Source: Cyclobacteriaceae bacterium (lineage in GTDB: Bacteria; Bacteroidota; Bacteroidia; Cytophagales; Cyclobacteriaceae). From it: a stretch of DNA of 50,226 bases. Below, piece after piece: positions 42,275 through 50,226 of this stretch. Position 1 is the stretch's first letter. Each line of letters starts with the position of its first letter. Location of the stretch: NCBI GenBank assembly GCA_947458475.1, contig CANGZP010000010.1, forward strand, positions 1 through 50,226, in the 5' to 3' direction. A program made the position numbers and the translations under genes. The notes beneath the pieces were generated by a model. It saw nothing but the letters and a program-made list of their open reading frames with translations, was not told the origin of the DNA and ran no database searches.

Positions 42275-42943
42275 TTAAAGCGCAGGAAGGGGTTTTAGGT
42301 TCAGGTCAGTCAATTTTTTGCGTAAGCGAATCATAAATGCATCCCCTGGATCTGACTTTACGGTGCGGTAGTTGGGATCCGTCTCTTTCCAAAGGTCTGT
42401 TTTTTGAAAACGCTGGTATTCATGATGCCCGATGACGTAGTCGATCGGGTACTTTCGCTTGAGGTATCGGATGAGTTTTTCGTTGGCTTCTAGCTGGGCT
42501 TTGGTGAGTGGCATGTCGTCGCTGCCAATGTTTTCGATGCCGATTGCCAAGTAATTCAGGCCGATCACGTGTCGCGCAAAGGTGGTTTCAGGCAATAATC
42601 GAAAGATGGTCCCGTCTCGGTCGATCAAAAATTGACTGGACACATTCAAGTTGCTGGCTCCAGTAAGGTCTGCCCTCCCGCCTAGGGTAATCGGATTGAA
42701 TACATCAAAGGTAACTTCGATGGTTGGGATGGCAGTCCAGTGGACCACTACCATTTGGGGCTTGATGGTGGCTGTATTTTGCACCAATCCATGTCGTTCC
42801 TTGAGGTAATTGAGGGAAAGTTGTTCCCGTTCGGCATTCCAGGTGATGGGTTTGTCAAAAATGCGTAAAGTAGCCTTTTGGCTGCACGCAGTAAAGCTAA
42901 TGCAGGTCAAAAGTCCTCCAAGGAAAAGCGTTAATCGGTTCAT
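42275..42943 (-). CDS. N-acetylmuramoyl-L-alanine amidase, lipoprotein (AmiD-like)
   Basis: 222 residues. The lipobox FTAC ends the signal peptide (Cys near 20). The Amidase_2 zinc site is visible: VVHWTAIPT (first His), ARHVIGLNYLAIGIE (second His with catalytic Glu nearby) and SDPGDAF (Asp), with GHHEY between. It removes stem peptides from MurNAc. First gene of the minus-strand salvage operon that continues into GHL10, GNAT, AmpG-like and NagZ-like genes. Confidence 0.9.
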   Translation of the reverse strand: MNRLTLFLGGLLTCISFTACSQKATLRIFDKPITWNAEREQLSLNYLKERHGLVQNTATIKPQMVVVHWTAIPTIEVTFDVFNPITLGGRADLTGASNLNVSSQFLIDRDGTIFRLLPETTFARHVIGLNYLAIGIENIGSDDMPLTKAQLEANEKLIRYLKRKYPIDYVIGHHEYQRFQKTDLWKETDPNYRTVKSDPGDAFMIRLRKKLTDLNLKPLPAL

Positions 42944-43079
42944 GAGTACAGGATAAAAAAGACCTAAGTACTAAGTTAGGCAGAAAAAGGGAGGAATGCA
43001 CCTTGGCAAAGAGAGAAACAGAAAAACTGTTTTCTCCAATCAATTTTTCGAACCGATCAGACCCTTTTTTAGGAAAACA

Positions 43080-44153
43080 TTAAAAAGTTACTCCGAATTT
43101 TTTACCCAAATCGTTCAAATCTTGGACTACTGAATCGTGCAATGGAATTCCTTCTTTTTTTCGAATGATTTCGAGTTCCCGCTCTGGATCTCCAGGGATC
43201 AAGACTTTTTCATTTCCAGCGGTAGGTTCGGCAGATCGAAATCTACGGATCCACTGGTCCATGTGCTCTTTAAACTCATCTGCTGGACGGAAGGCGTCTA
43301 CGCGCAGGGCGCCAAAAAAGTGGCCCATTCCTTCCCCAACAAGGTTTGGAAGGGGGTCTAAAAAAGCAACAAAAGGAGGAACCCAGGGTCCATAATTGGC
43401 TCCTGAAAGTACTCCAGATAAAATATCCACTACAGCCCCGAGGCCATAGCCTTTATGCGAACCATGATCTCGATCACCTCCAAGGGGCAGCAAAGCACCC
43501 CCTTCTTTAACTCCACTGGAAGAAATGGTTGCATTGCCATCTTTATCTTGTACCCAACCGGTGGGAGTTTCCATGCCTTTACGTTGCAGCACTTCTAGTT
43601 TGCCGTTGGCTGCAGTGGTGGTCGCCATGTCTAGCACGAAGGCAGGCTCTTCCTTTGCAGGAATGGCTACCGAAATGGGATTGGTTCCCAAAAGGCGTTC
43701 CTTAGAAAAGGTCGGGGCCACCAGCGGGCTGGCGTTGGTCAGGGAGATGCCAATCATGTCTTGCTCCAAGGCCATCATGGCATGGTATCCTGCGATGCCA
43801 TAGTGGTTGGAATTTTTGACAGACACCCATCCGGTACCTACATTTTTGGCTTTTTCCATAGCCACCTTCATGGCAAATGGCGCCACTACTTGACCGAGAC
43901 CTGCGTCTCCATCGACCACGGCTGTGGAAGGGGTTTCGTGGGTAATGCGAATTTTGGGGTTGGGGTTGATTCTGCCTTTTTCCCAGAGCCGTACGTAGCC
44001 ACTCAGTCGCGCTACTCCATGGCTATCCACCCCCCGTAAGTCTGCCGAAAGTAACACCTTGGCGGCAAGCTGGGCATCTTCGTCTGGACAGCCAATTTTT
44101 TTGAGCATGTCGAAGGTAAATTGGTGCAAGTGATCAAAGGAAAAATGCTGCAT
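43080..44153 (-). CDS. Ldh_2-family NAD(P)-dependent oxidoreductase (malate/L-lactate dehydrogenase type)
   Basis: 357 residues. LRGVDSHGVARLSGYV near 40, the catalytic SNHYGIAGYH near 118, LGTNPISVAIPA and DHGSHKGYGLG are hallmarks of PF02615 enzymes, which oxidise malate, lactate, ureidoglycolate or sulfolactate. No signal peptide. Substrate cannot be told. It has its own -7 box and lies 136 nt before the amidase operon, so joint transcription is possible but not required. Confidence 0.9.
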   Translation of the reverse strand: MQHFSFDHLHQFTFDMLKKIGCPDEDAQLAAKVLLSADLRGVDSHGVARLSGYVRLWEKGRINPNPKIRITHETPSTAVVDGDAGLGQVVAPFAMKVAMEKAKNVGTGWVSVKNSNHYGIAGYHAMMALEQDMIGISLTNASPLVAPTFSKERLLGTNPISVAIPAKEEPAFVLDMATTTAANGKLEVLQRKGMETPTGWVQDKDGNATISSSGVKEGGALLPLGGDRDHGSHKGYGLGAVVDILSGVLSGANYGPWVPPFVAFLDPLPNLVGEGMGHFFGALRVDAFRPADEFKEHMDQWIRRFRSAEPTAGNEKVLIPGDPERELEIIRKKEGIPLHDSVVQDLNDLGKKFGVTF

Positions 44154-44184
44154 GGATATTTGAAAAATAAAGGGTGGGTGTCGT

Positions 44185-44192
44185 CAAATATA
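44185..44192 (-). promoter_or_regulatory. -7 promoter element of the Ldh_2 gene
   Basis: TATATTTG on the minus strand (44192-44185), 31 nt before the ATG at 44153. Confidence 0.45.
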
Positions 44193-44276
44193 GAGAGAAG
44201 TGGTAAGTAATCGTTCGTTTTGAATTTTAAAATCAAGTTAAAATTCAATTAAAAATTATTTGAAGTAAATAAATTG

Positions 44277-45233
44277 TTAGTTATGTAGTCTAATCTCTCC
44301 AGATAGCATTCTGGAGACGGCCCCTTCCTTCAGGGAATAATGGGAGCAGCGCAAACTTTTCACGGACAGGTGTTGCAAGATAAAGTCAATCAGACAGCTA
44401 GCTACCACAATCATGTCCACACGCATGGCGATCATGCCTGGGATTTGGAGGCGTTCTGCCCTGTTTTTGGTTACGAGCAATTTAAAAAGTTGGTAAAAAT
44501 CAGTGACTGGTAATTCGAAGACGTGCTGTCCGGTGAGTTTGCACTGCAGCATTCCTGCGTAGTACATGTCTACTAAGGTGTCAAACGTGCCGGAGGCTCC
44601 AACAAATCCAGTGGGTTTGTGCCTTGTGATGGCATCCAATAGTGGTTGCAACTTTTCTCCGCAATACTGTTCTAGCTTTTCTACCTCCTCTGGTAAAATA
44701 GGATCGTGGTAATGAAAGGCATCCAAAAGGCGCTGCCCTCCAATTTCAAAACTTTGCTTCCAGAATGCCTGCTCGGCATTGCCAATGATAAACTCCACGG
44801 AGCCACCGCCAATGTCCATCATCAAATAGGTGTGTTCGTCTAAGGAGCCCGAAAAATGAATGCCTTCGTAGATGAGTTGGGCTTCTTCATCCCCAGAAAT
44901 GACGTGAATTTTAATCCCGAGTTCCTCCTTGACTTTTTTAACAAAGTCTGGCCCATTGGTGGCATTGCGGACAGCAGAGGTGGCGAAGGCAAAAATTTGA
45001 TCGATGTTTTCCCCATCAATCAGGTTCTTGAAATGCCCCAAGGTATGAAGGGCTCTCTTCTCTGCGTCTACAGTGATTTGATTCTGGGTAATGCCTCCTT
45101 GACCGAGTTTTACAGCGACTTTTTCTTTGTAAAGCGTGTTAAACTCTTTTCCATGCAATTCCACCAACAACAAATGAAAGGTGTTGGTCCCCATGTCTAT
45201 CACCGCTGCCTTCTTGGGAGTTGTCATTGCCAT
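44277..45233 (-). CDS. Ppx/GppA phosphatase family (exopolyphosphatase)
   Basis: 318 residues. The actin-like ATPase fold of Ppx/GppA is shown by AAVIDMGTNTFHLLLVEL (~9-26) and MMDIGGGSVEFIIGN (~140-154), plus VGASGTFDTLVDMY. The short length is that of a core domain without the C-terminal HD extension. The family hydrolyses polyphosphate or pppGpp. A second Met at codon 3 may be the start. It is divergent from the carboxylase gene. Confidence 0.92.
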   Translation of the reverse strand: MAMTTPKKAAVIDMGTNTFHLLLVELHGKEFNTLYKEKVAVKLGQGGITQNQITVDAEKRALHTLGHFKNLIDGENIDQIFAFATSAVRNATNGPDFVKKVKEELGIKIHVISGDEEAQLIYEGIHFSGSLDEHTYLMMDIGGGSVEFIIGNAEQAFWKQSFEIGGQRLLDAFHYHDPILPEEVEKLEQYCGEKLQPLLDAITRHKPTGFVGASGTFDTLVDMYYAGMLQCKLTGQHVFELPVTDFYQLFKLLVTKNRAERLQIPGMIAMRVDMIVVASCLIDFILQHLSVKSLRCSHYSLKEGAVSRMLSGEIRLHN

Positions 45234-45380
45234 TTTTTTTGAATGGGCGAATATAGAAAGTTTTTCAAAAGTTCTATTTTATGTTTTTATACATCTGATA
45301 AATTACAGGTTAACAATTAGTTGATAGAAATTAAGAAACCGACTTCCAGAATAAAGGCTTTTTCTATCCGCGTCAGCCTT

Positions 45381-45388
45381 TATATTTG
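45381..45388 (+). promoter_or_regulatory. -7 promoter element of the carboxylase gene
   Basis: TATATTTG matches TAnnTTTG, 21 nt before ATG 45410. A TTG inside the box would be a false start codon. Confidence 0.5.
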
Positions 45389-45409
45389 ATACTAGAAATA
45401 ATTCCCAAG

Positions 45410-46993
45410 ATGACAGATCCAAAAAACCCAAATTATAGTCCTTCAAACCATCTAGAGAAAAATGCGCTTTTGGCAAAAAAAAATGCAGAAGCCGAGCTCG
45501 GTGGAGGTGCAGCGCGAATTGATGCGCAGCACAAAAAAGGAAAGCTTACCGCCAGAGAGCGCATCGCGTTACTTTTGGATGAAGGGACCTTTGAAGAGAT
45601 CGACAAATTTGTGATGCACCGAGCCAAAGACTTTGGCCTGGACAAAGAACATTACTTGGGAGATGGTGTCGTAACGGGCTATGGGGAGGTCAATGGACGA
45701 TTGGTCTATGTGTATTCCCAGGATTTTACGGTCTTTGGCGGATCTCTTTCCGAGACACATGCCGAGAAGATCTGCAAGGTGATGGAGTTGGCATTAAAAA
45801 ATGGAGCGCCCATTATCGGAATGAATGATTCAGGTGGGGCACGCATTCAAGAAGGAGTCAATTCCCTTGGAGGCTATGCAGATATTTTTTACCGCAACAC
45901 CTTGGCATCAGGAGTTGTTCCGCAGATATCGGCCATCATGGGTCCTTGCGCAGGAGGGGCCGTGTATTCTCCGGCGATTACGGATTTTATCTTGATGGTT
46001 GAAAATACCTCCTACATGTTTGTGACTGGACCCAATGTAGTCAAGACCGTCACACAAGAAACGGTTACTGCTGAGGAACTGGGCGGTGCTTCTACCCACA
46101 GCACCAAATCTGGAGTTACCCATTTTGCTTGTGCCAACGAGATGGAAGCGCTCAAGCGAATCAAATCCTTGTTGAGTTATCTCCCTCAAAATTGTGAGGA
46201 TCGAGCGCCTGTTTATCCGTACGACCTAAAGAAAGACGAGACGAGAACCATTTTGGACTCCCTAATTCCAGAAAATCCCAACCATCCTTACGACATGCGG
46301 GAGGTGATTGGGGGCATTGTGGATGAGGAATCGTTTCTAGAGGTGCATGAAAATTATGCAGACAATATTGTTGTTGGCTTTGCACGGATTGCCGGTAGGA
46401 GTATCGGGATTGTAGGCAACCAGCCCCAATCCATGGCAGGGGTGTTGGACAACCATGCCTCGGTAAAGGCGGCACGCTTTGTGCGCTTTTGTGACAGCTT
46501 CAATGTGCCACTTCTGGTATTGGTGGATGTCCCTGGCTTTTTACCTGGGACCGACCAAGAATGGAATGGCATCATTACCAATGGAGCCAAGTTACTCTAT
46601 GCTTTTTCGGAAGCTACCGTACCGCGCATCACGGTGATTACCCGCAAGGCTTATGGGGGAGCCTATGATGTGATGAACTCCAAACATATCGGCGCAGATC
46701 TCAACTATGCCTGGCCTATGGCAGAAATCGCCGTCATGGGGGCAAAGGGAGCGGCAGAAATTATCTTCAAAAAAGAAATTGCCGAAGCGGAAGACTCAGA
46801 AGCCAAGCTCCAGGAGAAGGTGGATGAGTACACAGCCAAGTTTGCCAATCCTTACCGAGCTGCACACCGCGGGTACATTGATGAGGTGATTCTCCCTTCT
46901 GATACCCGAACGAAGTTGATCAAGGCCTTTAAAATGCTGGAGAATAAGGTAGATAAATTGCCACGAAAAAAACATGGCAACATTCCTTTATAA
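45410..46993 (+). CDS. Acyl-CoA carboxylase, carboxyltransferase subunit (propionyl-CoA carboxylase beta)
   Basis: 527 residues. Two crotonase-like carboxyltransferase halves: the N-terminal one with [42 protein letters not shown] and [12 protein letters not shown], the C-terminal one with [26 protein letters not shown] and [15 protein letters not shown]. It ends in [11 protein letters not shown] as PccB-type proteins do. It carboxylates propionyl-CoA or a related acyl-CoA when joined by a biotin subunit, which is not encoded here. ATG 45410 is preferred to the TTG at 45386, which overlaps the promoter. Confidence 0.93.
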   Translation: MTDPKNPNYSPSNHLEKNALLAKKNAEAELGGGAARIDAQHKKGKLTARERIALLLDEGTFEEIDKFVMHRAKDFGLDKEHYLGDGVVTGYGEVNGRLVYVYSQDFTVFGGSLSETHAEKICKVMELALKNGAPIIGMNDSGGARIQEGVNSLGGYADIFYRNTLASGVVPQISAIMGPCAGGAVYSPAITDFILMVENTSYMFVTGPNVVKTVTQETVTAEELGGASTHSTKSGVTHFACANEMEALKRIKSLLSYLPQNCEDRAPVYPYDLKKDETRTILDSLIPENPNHPYDMREVIGGIVDEESFLEVHENYADNIVVGFARIAGRSIGIVGNQPQSMAGVLDNHASVKAARFVRFCDSFNVPLLVLVDVPGFLPGTDQEWNGIITNGAKLLYAFSEATVPRITVITRKAYGGAYDVMNSKHIGADLNYAWPMAEIAVMGAKGAAEIIFKKEIAEAEDSEAKLQEKVDEYTAKFANPYRAAHRGYIDEVILPSDTRTKLIKAFKMLENKVDKLPRKKHGNIPL

Positions 46994-47090
46994 TAAAGAG
47001 CGGAGCTACGTTAATTCCCTATAGTATTAAGTTTCAATTTCAGATTAAACAAGCATGCTCTCCAAGAGCCTTTTGCAACGACACTCATCT

Positions 47091-48155
47091 ATGAATGAAA
47101 ATCAGTTTCTAAGCAACTACCTCAATAACGCCTCTCCTACGGGATTTGAGGCTTCTGGCCAGCAAATCTGGCTGGATTACATCAAGCCCTATGTGGATAG
47201 TTACTTTACCGACTCCTATGGTACAGCTGTCGCAGTGATCGAGCCCGATGCGCCGTATCGGGTGGTGATTGAGGCGCATGCCGATGAAATCAGCTGGTTT
47301 GTCAACTACATCAAAGACGACGGCTACATCTACGTGCGTAGAAATGGGGGTTCCGACCACATGATCGCTCCCTCCATGCGGGTCAATATCCATACGGACA
47401 AGGGGATGGTACCAGGAGTCTTCGGTTGGCCGGCCATCCACGTGCGCAAAGAAGGAAAAGAAGATGCGCCTACCTTGGACAATATTTTTATTGATGTGGG
47501 GGCACAGTCCAAAGCTGAGGTGGAGGAACTGGGGATCCACGTGGGTTGTGTGATTACCTTTAAGGATGAACTGACCGAATTGAACGGGAAGTATTGGTCT
47601 GGTCGAGCGTTAGACAACCGGATTGGAGGCTACATGATTGCGCAGGTGGCGCGAAAAATTAAGGAGTCGGGAAAAAAGCTCCCTTTTGGTTTGTACATCG
47701 TCAATGCAGTGCAAGAGGAAATAGGTCTTCGTGGTGCGGAGATGATTGCGCAGCGAATCAAGCCCAATGTGGCGATCATTACCGATGTGTGCCACGATAC
47801 CACAGCGCCATTGTACAGCAAAATCAGTAGCGGGGATCAAGCTGCAGGCAAAGGTCCTGTACTTACCTATGGTGCTTCGGTCCACAAGAAGTTACTGGAC
47901 CTGATCATCGCCACGGCTCGAAAGCAGGAGATTCCCTTTCAACGGGCTGCGGCTTCGCGAACTACTGGGACAGATACCGATGCATTTGCCTATTCCAATG
48001 GGGGTGTACCTTCTGCATTGATTTCTTTGCCTCTCAAGTACATGCATACGACCGTAGAGACGGCTAGCAAAAAAGACATCGAGCAAGTCATTGAATTGAT
48101 GGTTGCCTTCTTGCTGGACTTTGATCCTAGTTTTGATTTTCGATACATTTCCTAG
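47091..48155 (+). CDS. M42 family aminopeptidase
   Basis: About 354 residues (an ATG at 47055 would add 12). Dizinc ligands typical of M42/DAPEP peptidases are visible: EAHADEISW, SGRALDNRIGG, VNAVQEEIGLRGAE, IITDVCHDT and MHTTVET near the end. Members are tetrahedral dodecamers that trim peptides in the cytoplasm, often with acidic or glutamyl preference; specificity is not clear. It follows the carboxylase gene by 97 nt. Confidence 0.9.
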   Translation: MNENQFLSNYLNNASPTGFEASGQQIWLDYIKPYVDSYFTDSYGTAVAVIEPDAPYRVVIEAHADEISWFVNYIKDDGYIYVRRNGGSDHMIAPSMRVNIHTDKGMVPGVFGWPAIHVRKEGKEDAPTLDNIFIDVGAQSKAEVEELGIHVGCVITFKDELTELNGKYWSGRALDNRIGGYMIAQVARKIKESGKKLPFGLYIVNAVQEEIGLRGAEMIAQRIKPNVAIITDVCHDTTAPLYSKISSGDQAAGKGPVLTYGASVHKKLLDLIIATARKQEIPFQRAAASRTTGTDTDAFAYSNGGVPSALISLPLKYMHTTVETASKKDIEQVIELMVAFLLDFDPSFDFRYIS

Positions 48156-48282
48156 GTAGGGTATTAATTCTGCCGATTTACTAATCCTTTTGCAGATCAA
48201 TTTGCAAGAGGGTTTTTTCCCGCCTATAAAATTTTGCGATAGGTCTTTCGAGGACTTAAAAAATGTCGCTACATTTCTTTTC

Positions 48283-48307
48283 CTTTCGCAAGCTTCGATA
48301 GCGAAAG
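48283..48307 (+). promoter_or_regulatory. Hairpin upstream of the DUF1080 pair
   Basis: CTTTCGC (48283-48289) and GCGAAAG (48301-48307) form a 7-bp stem with an 11-nt loop, 36 nt before the ATG at 48343. No clean TAnnTTTG box was found in the 187-nt intergenic region. Confidence 0.35.
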
Positions 48308-48342
48308 CGTGGAGTTAAAGCCAACAGAAAACAAGTTAAGTA

Positions 48343-49107
48343 ATGAAAAAAGTCATGTTATTGGGAGCGGCGGCAGTAGGGATGCTGTTTGCGTGCAGCC
48401 CAAAGTCTAGCGAAAATGCGGCCGCAGGGGATTCGCTCACCGTGGCAAGCCTCGACAATGTCTTGAGCCCAGAGGAGCAGGCCGAAGGATGGATGTTGCT
48501 TTTTGATGGAAAAAGTATGCAGGGTTGGAGAGCCTTCAATGGGGATACGACACCAGCCAACTGGATTATTGAGGAAGGTGCGATGAAAGGATTGGGCGCT
48601 ACAGGAGGAGAAGATTTTGGAGGAGATGTGGTGTATGGAGTCCAAGAGTTTGAAGAGTTTGAATTGAAATTTTCTTGGAAAATATCCGCAGGGGGTAATT
48701 CAGGTGTTTTCTATCATGTTGTGGAGGGGCCAAACTACAAGGCTCCGTATTATACAGGTCCAGAATACCAAGTGATCGATCAGTTGGGTTTTGGACAGCC
48801 TCTAGAAAAGTGGCAGTCTCTTGCAGGGGATTATGCCATGTATGAGCCAGACTATGAAGGAGTGGTGAAGCCGGCAGGGGAGTGGAACGAATCCAAGATT
48901 GTTTTTTCCGAAGCGGGTGCTAGCTATTGGCTGAATGGAAAGCAGACGGTCGCCTTTGTTCCTTATTCTGAGGACTGGACAGCGAAACGAAATTCTGGCA
49001 AGTGGAATGATTTTCCCGATTACAAGATTGCCCGCAAAGGGCTGATAGCATTGCAGGATCATGGGGATCCTGTATGGTTTAAAAACATAAAAATCCGACC
49101 CTTATGA
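48343..49107 (+). CDS. DUF1080 (3-keto-disaccharide hydrolase-type) lipoprotein
   Basis: 254 residues. Lipoprotein signal peptide ending LLFAC (Cys near 18), a short linker, then a DUF1080 jelly-roll: GWMLLFDGKSMQGWRAF, FELKFSWKISAGGNSGVFYHV, GPEYQVIDQ and LIALQDHGDPVWFKNIKI. The family is concanavalin-like and some members hydrolyse 3-keto-glycosides. Overlaps a second DUF1080 gene by ATGA. Confidence 0.92.
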   Translation: MKKVMLLGAAAVGMLFACSPKSSENAAAGDSLTVASLDNVLSPEEQAEGWMLLFDGKSMQGWRAFNGDTTPANWIIEEGAMKGLGATGGEDFGGDVVYGVQEFEEFELKFSWKISAGGNSGVFYHVVEGPNYKAPYYTGPEYQVIDQLGFGQPLEKWQSLAGDYAMYEPDYEGVVKPAGEWNESKIVFSEAGASYWLNGKQTVAFVPYSEDWTAKRNSGKWNDFPDYKIARKGLIALQDHGDPVWFKNIKIRPL

Positions 49108-49703
49108 AAAAGATATTTTTAGTAGCGCTTTTGGCAGTAACAGTGCAGTTTGTTTTTGCACAGAAGAAAGAGAAATTATTTAACGGCAAAGACCTTAGTG
49201 GTTGGACCGTGTATGGTACCGAAAAGTGGTATGTAGATGGTGATGGCTTGTTGGTGTCGGAGAGTGGTCCGGATAAGGGCTATGGGTACTTAGGTACGAC
49301 GGCTGATTATGGTGATTTTGAGGTAGAGTTGGAGTTCAAGCAAGAGGCCAATGGAAACTCTGGGGTGTTTATCCGATCTACGGTAGATGGCACCAAAGTT
49401 TCAGGCTGGCAGGTAGAGGTGGCTCCTCCAGGAAATGATACCGGTGGAATTTATGAATCTTATGGAAGAGGTTGGTTGATCAAACCAGATCCAGAAAAGG
49501 ACAAGGCCTTGAAGTTTGGAGAATGGAACAAAATGAAGATTGTGGTAAAAGGTGACCGGGTTACCTCCTATGTCAATGGAGTAGAGATGGTCAACTATGC
49601 CGATGAGAAGATTGGCGCAGGAAAAGGCGGTGTTTTGCTTCAAATCCATGATGGAGGAGGAATAAAAGTCTATTGGAGAAATATAGTTTTGAAAAAATTA
49701 TAG
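49104..49703 (+). CDS. DUF1080 protein, exported
   Basis: 199 residues with a cleavable signal peptide (MKKIFLVALLAVTVQFVFA) and a single DUF1080 domain: EKLFNGKDLSGWTVYGTEKW, FEVELEFKQEANGNSGVFIRS, GWQVEVAPP, GVLLQIHDGGGIKVYWRNI. It lacks a lipobox, so it is soluble in the periplasm or secreted, unlike its anchored neighbour. The ATGA overlap implies translational coupling and possibly joint action on one substrate. A strong terminator follows. Confidence 0.92.
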   Translation: MKKIFLVALLAVTVQFVFAQKKEKLFNGKDLSGWTVYGTEKWYVDGDGLLVSESGPDKGYGYLGTTADYGDFEVELEFKQEANGNSGVFIRSTVDGTKVSGWQVEVAPPGNDTGGIYESYGRGWLIKPDPEKDKALKFGEWNKMKIVVKGDRVTSYVNGVEMVNYADEKIGAGKGGVLLQIHDGGGIKVYWRNIVLKKL

Positions 49704-49726
49704 TTTACCAAATTTTAAACAAGTCC

Positions 49727-49756
49727 ATGCCCTGTAAAATCTCATTTACAGGGCAT
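49727..49756 (+). terminator. Terminator after the DUF1080 pair
   Basis: ATGCCCTGTAAA (49727-49738) pairs perfectly with TTTACAGGGCAT (49745-49756) around a 6-nt loop and is followed by T residues. It insulates the rRNA operon. Confidence 0.9.
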
Positions 49757-49826
49757 TTTTTCTGCAAATTTTTCTTGTTCAGACTCAAGCACTTGTGCAA
49801 TTCCCGGGTAGATTCTTGATTTATTC

Positions 49827-49856
49827 TTGCCAATTGGATTCTTTTTGCGATCTTTG
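49827..49856 (+). promoter_or_regulatory. rRNA operon promoter P1
   Basis: TTG (49827-49829), 19-nt spacer, GATCTTTG (49849-49856). One mismatch to TAnnTTTG. Confidence 0.55.
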
Positions 49857-49957
49857 CACTCCCAAAAGGCGGGTAAGCTGCTTATAAGGAAAGGGAATTA
49901 GAATTGAAGTATTGATTTGAGAGGATAAATGGTTTAAAATTTATTTTCTTGAATTAG

Positions 49958-49987
49958 TTGTGCTGAAGTAGAGTTTGATTACCTTTG
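49958..49987 (+). promoter_or_regulatory. rRNA operon promoter P2
   Basis: TTG (49958-49960), 19-nt spacer, TACCTTTG (49980-49987), an exact match. The predicted leader to 16S is about 185 nt and includes the CCTAGT-aaag-ACTAGG hairpin. Confidence 0.7.
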
Positions 49988-50175
49988 CAACCCTGTTCAG
50001 AAGGAACGGGAAAAAACAAGCTGAATAAATGGAGTTGTGGCTCTGTTGATTTACACTTCCTAGTAAAGACTAGGAGTAAGTTCTTTGAAGTGATGTAAGG
50101 CAAAAAAGATTAACCTGAGAATGGGGTGGTTTATGGGTATGATTTACCTGTAGACTGACTTATAATAGACAACAT

Positions 50176-50226
<51 letters not shown>

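Noticed and set aside
42944-43079. Clear promoter for the peptidoglycan salvage operon
   Set aside because: TCTCTTTG occurs on the minus strand but lacks the initial TA and a -33 element; evidence is too weak to call.

Overview
The window is bacterial chromosome from a member of the Bacteroidota, most likely order Cytophagales and plausibly close to Cyclobacteriaceae/Algoriphagus (inference from protein character; no database was searched). Supporting signs are Bacteroidota-type promoters (TTTG or TTG, 19-20 nt, TAnnTTTG) in front of many genes, little Shine-Dalgarno sequence, and families typical of the phylum (DUF2795, DUF349, DUF3108, DUF1684, AAA/DUF4143, DUF1080). The last bases are the 5' end of a 16S rRNA gene with a Bacteroidota-like start. 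No transposase, prophage, tRNA gene or CRISPR array was seen.

Layout. 1-5000: the 5' part of an M16 zinc peptidase, an Xaa-Pro aminopeptidase, and the translation cluster rplM-rpsI-rpsB-tsf (minus strand). 5000-12400: RluA-type pseudouridine synthase, a PhoR/PhoB-like two-component pair, a DUF3108 protein, recA, a MacB/FtsX-type permease and queA. 12500-16230: ispD, then a three-gene module of LiaF-like membrane protein, LytS-type kinase and LytTR regulator whose promoter carries three direct repeats at an exact 21-bp period, followed by a small DUF2795 protein. 16300-19361: DUF349 protein and EttA-type ABC-F protein.

19362-23500 is an accessory pocket: a cluster of inverted repeats, a hicB-hicA toxin-antitoxin pair, three tiny genes (one of 59 codons), a lipoprotein/beta-barrel pair, and an AAA/DUF4143 gene whose promoter is embedded in a 52-bp palindrome. 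23558-31328 returns to core genes: a secreted Zn-dependent phospholipase C/P1-nuclease-like protein, rpsT, radC, DUF1684, then pheT, a coiled-coil protein, zapA and rny.

31620-37200: ABC-F ATPase, a single-ORF fusion of gluconokinase and 6-phosphogluconate dehydrogenase, a galM-like lipoprotein and a bacterial PH-domain protein. 37292-42943 is a minus-strand operon that reads as a peptidoglycan salvage pathway: lipoprotein amidase, DigH/GHL10-like glycosidase, GNAT, AmpG-like permease and NagZ-like GH3. 43080-49703 holds an Ldh-type oxidoreductase, Ppx/GppA phosphatase, propionyl-CoA carboxylase beta subunit, M42 peptidase and two overlapping DUF1080 proteins. 49704-50175 is rRNA-operon upstream DNA with two tandem promoters.

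Two intergenic repeat families stand out: a 145-165 bp element with GATTATCC/GGATAATC ends (after recA and before radC), and the GAGGTCT/AGACCTC hairpin cluster beside hicBA. The best candidates for new biology are the LytTR operator array, the GntK-Gnd fusion, the palindromic DUF4143 promoter, and the salvage operon with its unexplained GNAT.
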